Assembly: GCA_964475835.1 (NCBI GenBank)
Contig: CAYYYL010000023.1
Location: forward strand, 1-45,880
Direction of reading: 5' to 3'
DNA length: 45,880 nucleotides
From: JABDCI01 sp964475835
Lineage (GTDB): Bacteria > Verrucomicrobiota > Verrucomicrobiia > JABWAM01
Shown in pieces: positions 44,850 to 45,880 of this stretch. Position 1 is the stretch's first letter, and each line of letters starts with the position of its first letter. The notes beneath the pieces are model-generated. The model was not told the DNA's origin. It was given only the letters and a program-made list of their open reading frames with translations, and made no database searches. The position numbers and the translations under genes are program-made.

Positions 44850-45164
44850 TTAAGCCAACATCAATGCAAAAGGGAGTAATCCAAAAAAAATCCAAACCAA
44901 CCCGAAAGCAAAAATGAATAAAAACTTAACATCACGACACCAAAAAAAAACGAGTGCAAATAAAAAAACACTTTCAACCCCATAAATAAAAAAGGCACGA
45001 AAGCTTATTTCGACTGAAAACGTATTGACTGGACCAAGTATCCACCAAAACGACTTAACAGTCTTCATAACAGTCATCCACTGGGATGTTTCACTTGAAA
45101 ACCCACACATGAAAATACCTGAGAGAACAAAATAAAAAATAATGAAACTAAACCGAGAGTTCAT
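44850..45164 (-). CDS. Small AT-rich membrane protein, candidate immunity protein for the RHS tip
   Basis: 104 aa with three or four predicted membrane helices (about 3-22, 50-74 and 78-103), rich in Phe, Ile and Leu. Its ATG (45162-45164) overlaps the TAA of the RHS gene (TAATG), which is strong evidence for coupled translation. The base composition is visibly more AT-rich than anything else in the window, suggesting separate acquisition. By context (gene immediately following a polymorphic-toxin tip) it may be an immunity protein; I recognise no family and this is inference. Confidence 0.6.
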   Translation of the reverse strand: MNSRFSFIIFYFVLSGIFMCGFSSETSQWMTVMKTVKSFWWILGPVNTFSVEISFRAFFIYGVESVFLFALVFFWCRDVKFLFIFAFGLVWIFFGLLPFALMLA

Positions 45165-45880
45165 TAGTAGGTCTGGGTTTGTCCCGGTGGATGTGGATTA
45201 CCATTTCCAGAAATTATGTCATTAATCCATGGCAAAACATCTTGGGCGATATGTGATGCAGAAAGGGGATCTGGGCCGTAATTGTACGTTCCCTTGTCAG
45301 GCAAAAGATTCCCATCCTTGTCATAAGCACATTCATCGCCACGATCACTTCGATAGACACTACCACCCCCACCGGCTTTGGTTTCACCATAAGCCTGAGG
45401 ATCTTTTTTCCAACTCGCCCCTTCTGAGCACTTACCATCTTTTGGTTCTCGTTTCGGACAGCGATTGAAAATATTACGGTCCTTGTGGGGATCAAAGTTC
45501 CGCGGCAACCCCTTCCTTTCATTATCATTGGGAACGTATTCTCCACCATTGTCGATATTTGAACCAGGATACACAGGACGTAATCCATCTGGATCCAATA
45601 AGGACACAGGATCGTTCAGAACATATCTGTAAAGATTCAGCCCCCCTCGTTCGCCAATCGGATCCCTTGATTGCCACCTCCCCAAATTCGGGTCATAAAA
45701 CCGATACATGGCAGCGAGCAGCCCACTCGGCTTATGCCTAAAATGACCAGTAAAACCGAAGTCACTTAGATCGGTTCCGCTCACGAGCGTGGTTCGTCCC
45801 CAAGGATCGATTTCATACCGGCTGACCACGTTCGTGCCGCTCGCATCGATGACTTCCCTGATAGAACCGAGATGATCTCG
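45164..45880 (-). CDS. RHS repeat protein, C-terminal end (partial, 5' end beyond the window)
   Basis: The frame is open to the window edge; the visible 238 codons start RDDLGSIREVIDASGTNVV, a YD-repeat end. The RHS core signature follows: GFTGHFRHKPSGL, YRFYDPNLGRWQSRDPIG and LNLYRYVLNDP, closing with SLLDPDGL. After this hinge comes a variable tip of 138 residues (45167-45580) containing four cysteines, a GGGGSVYR segment and GDECAYDKDGNLLPDKG. Such tips are toxin domains in polymorphic RHS systems. The C-terminal stretch SASHIAQDVLPWIND resembles a tip type I recall from other RHS proteins, unverified. The ATG/GTG at 45829 is internal. Confidence 0.9.
   Translation of the reverse strand, partial: RDHLGSIREVIDASGTNVVSRYEIDPWGRTTLVSGTDLSDFGFTGHFRHKPSGLLAAMYRFYDPNLGRWQSRDPIGERGGLNLYRYVLNDPVSLLDPDGLRPVYPGSNIDNGGEYVPNDNERKGLPRNFDPHKDRNIFNRCPKREPKDGKCSEGASWKKDPQAYGETKAGGGGSVYRSDRGDECAYDKDGNLLPDKGTYNYGPDPLSASHIAQDVLPWINDIISGNGNPHPPGQTQTY

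Overview
This 45.9 kb window is a gene-dense, roughly mid-GC piece of bacterial chromosome from a Gram-negative (LptE-type outer-membrane lipoprotein, HtrA, UDP-sugar genes). Mixed cues make Verrucomicrobiota or a relative in the PVC group my best guess: few Shine-Dalgarno motifs, an HDOD/GAF-kinase operon, a YugP-type metallopeptidase, intergenic heptamer repeats and a large RHS gene. I recognise no single lineage marker, so this guess is low to moderate in confidence. Start and stop codons of neighbouring genes overlap by 4 bp (ATGA/GTGA) again and again, and I used this to choose several starts.

Layout. 1-1082 (+): 3' end of an unidentified gene, lptE-like lipoprotein, YjbQ. 1091-3552 (-): htrA/degQ protease, queA. 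3635-4867 (+): argG. 4869-13946 (-): exported unknown, dnaX, then a tight operon M24 peptidase / YugP metallopeptidase / solute-binding protein / ABC ATPase / ArsC-type reductase / double permease, upstream of dnaX. 14048-15697 (-): CPA2 antiporter with a TrkA-N domain. 15809-19897 (+): cobalamin adenosyltransferase, SIMPL protein, topoisomerase III. 19923-24748 (-): receiver protein, GAF histidine kinase, HDOD protein, 3-methyladenine glycosylase, a small orphan protein with its own terminator, a Wzz-like membrane protein. 24811-25508 (-): tRNA-Ser(GGA), Cu/Zn superoxide dismutase. 25623-28787 (+): glcD, glcF, RRM RNA-binding protein with terminator. 28846-39825 (-): membrane-anchored unknown, C-terminal half of CarB, glycosyltransferase, PgeF, HolA-like delta subunit, UDP-HexNAc epimerase, UDP-sugar dehydrogenase, exported ankyrin protein, aldose 1-epimerase. 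40082-44065 (+): thiL, tsaE, a beta-propeller/thioredoxin fusion, exported RCC1 propeller. 44066-44849 has no convincing gene but holds a duplicated ~71-bp sequence. 44850-45880 (-): small AT-rich membrane protein coupled to the 3' end of an RHS gene that runs off the window.

How it fits together. Most of the window is housekeeping: replication (dnaX, holA, topB), tRNA modification (queA, tsaE), arginine/pyrimidine synthesis (argG, carB), cofactors (thiL, cobalamin adenosyltransferase), envelope quality control and surface polysaccharide. The less ordinary parts are: (1) the ABC importer operon with an arsenate-reductase-type protein translated between ATPase and permease; (2) the free-standing C-terminal half of CarB; (3) the RHS tip with a candidate membrane immunity protein; (4) several families of 7-8 bp tandem repeats, two of them in inverted pairs, in intergenic spacers; (5) a possible frameshift site in dnaX; (6) a TolB-like propeller fused to a thioredoxin domain.
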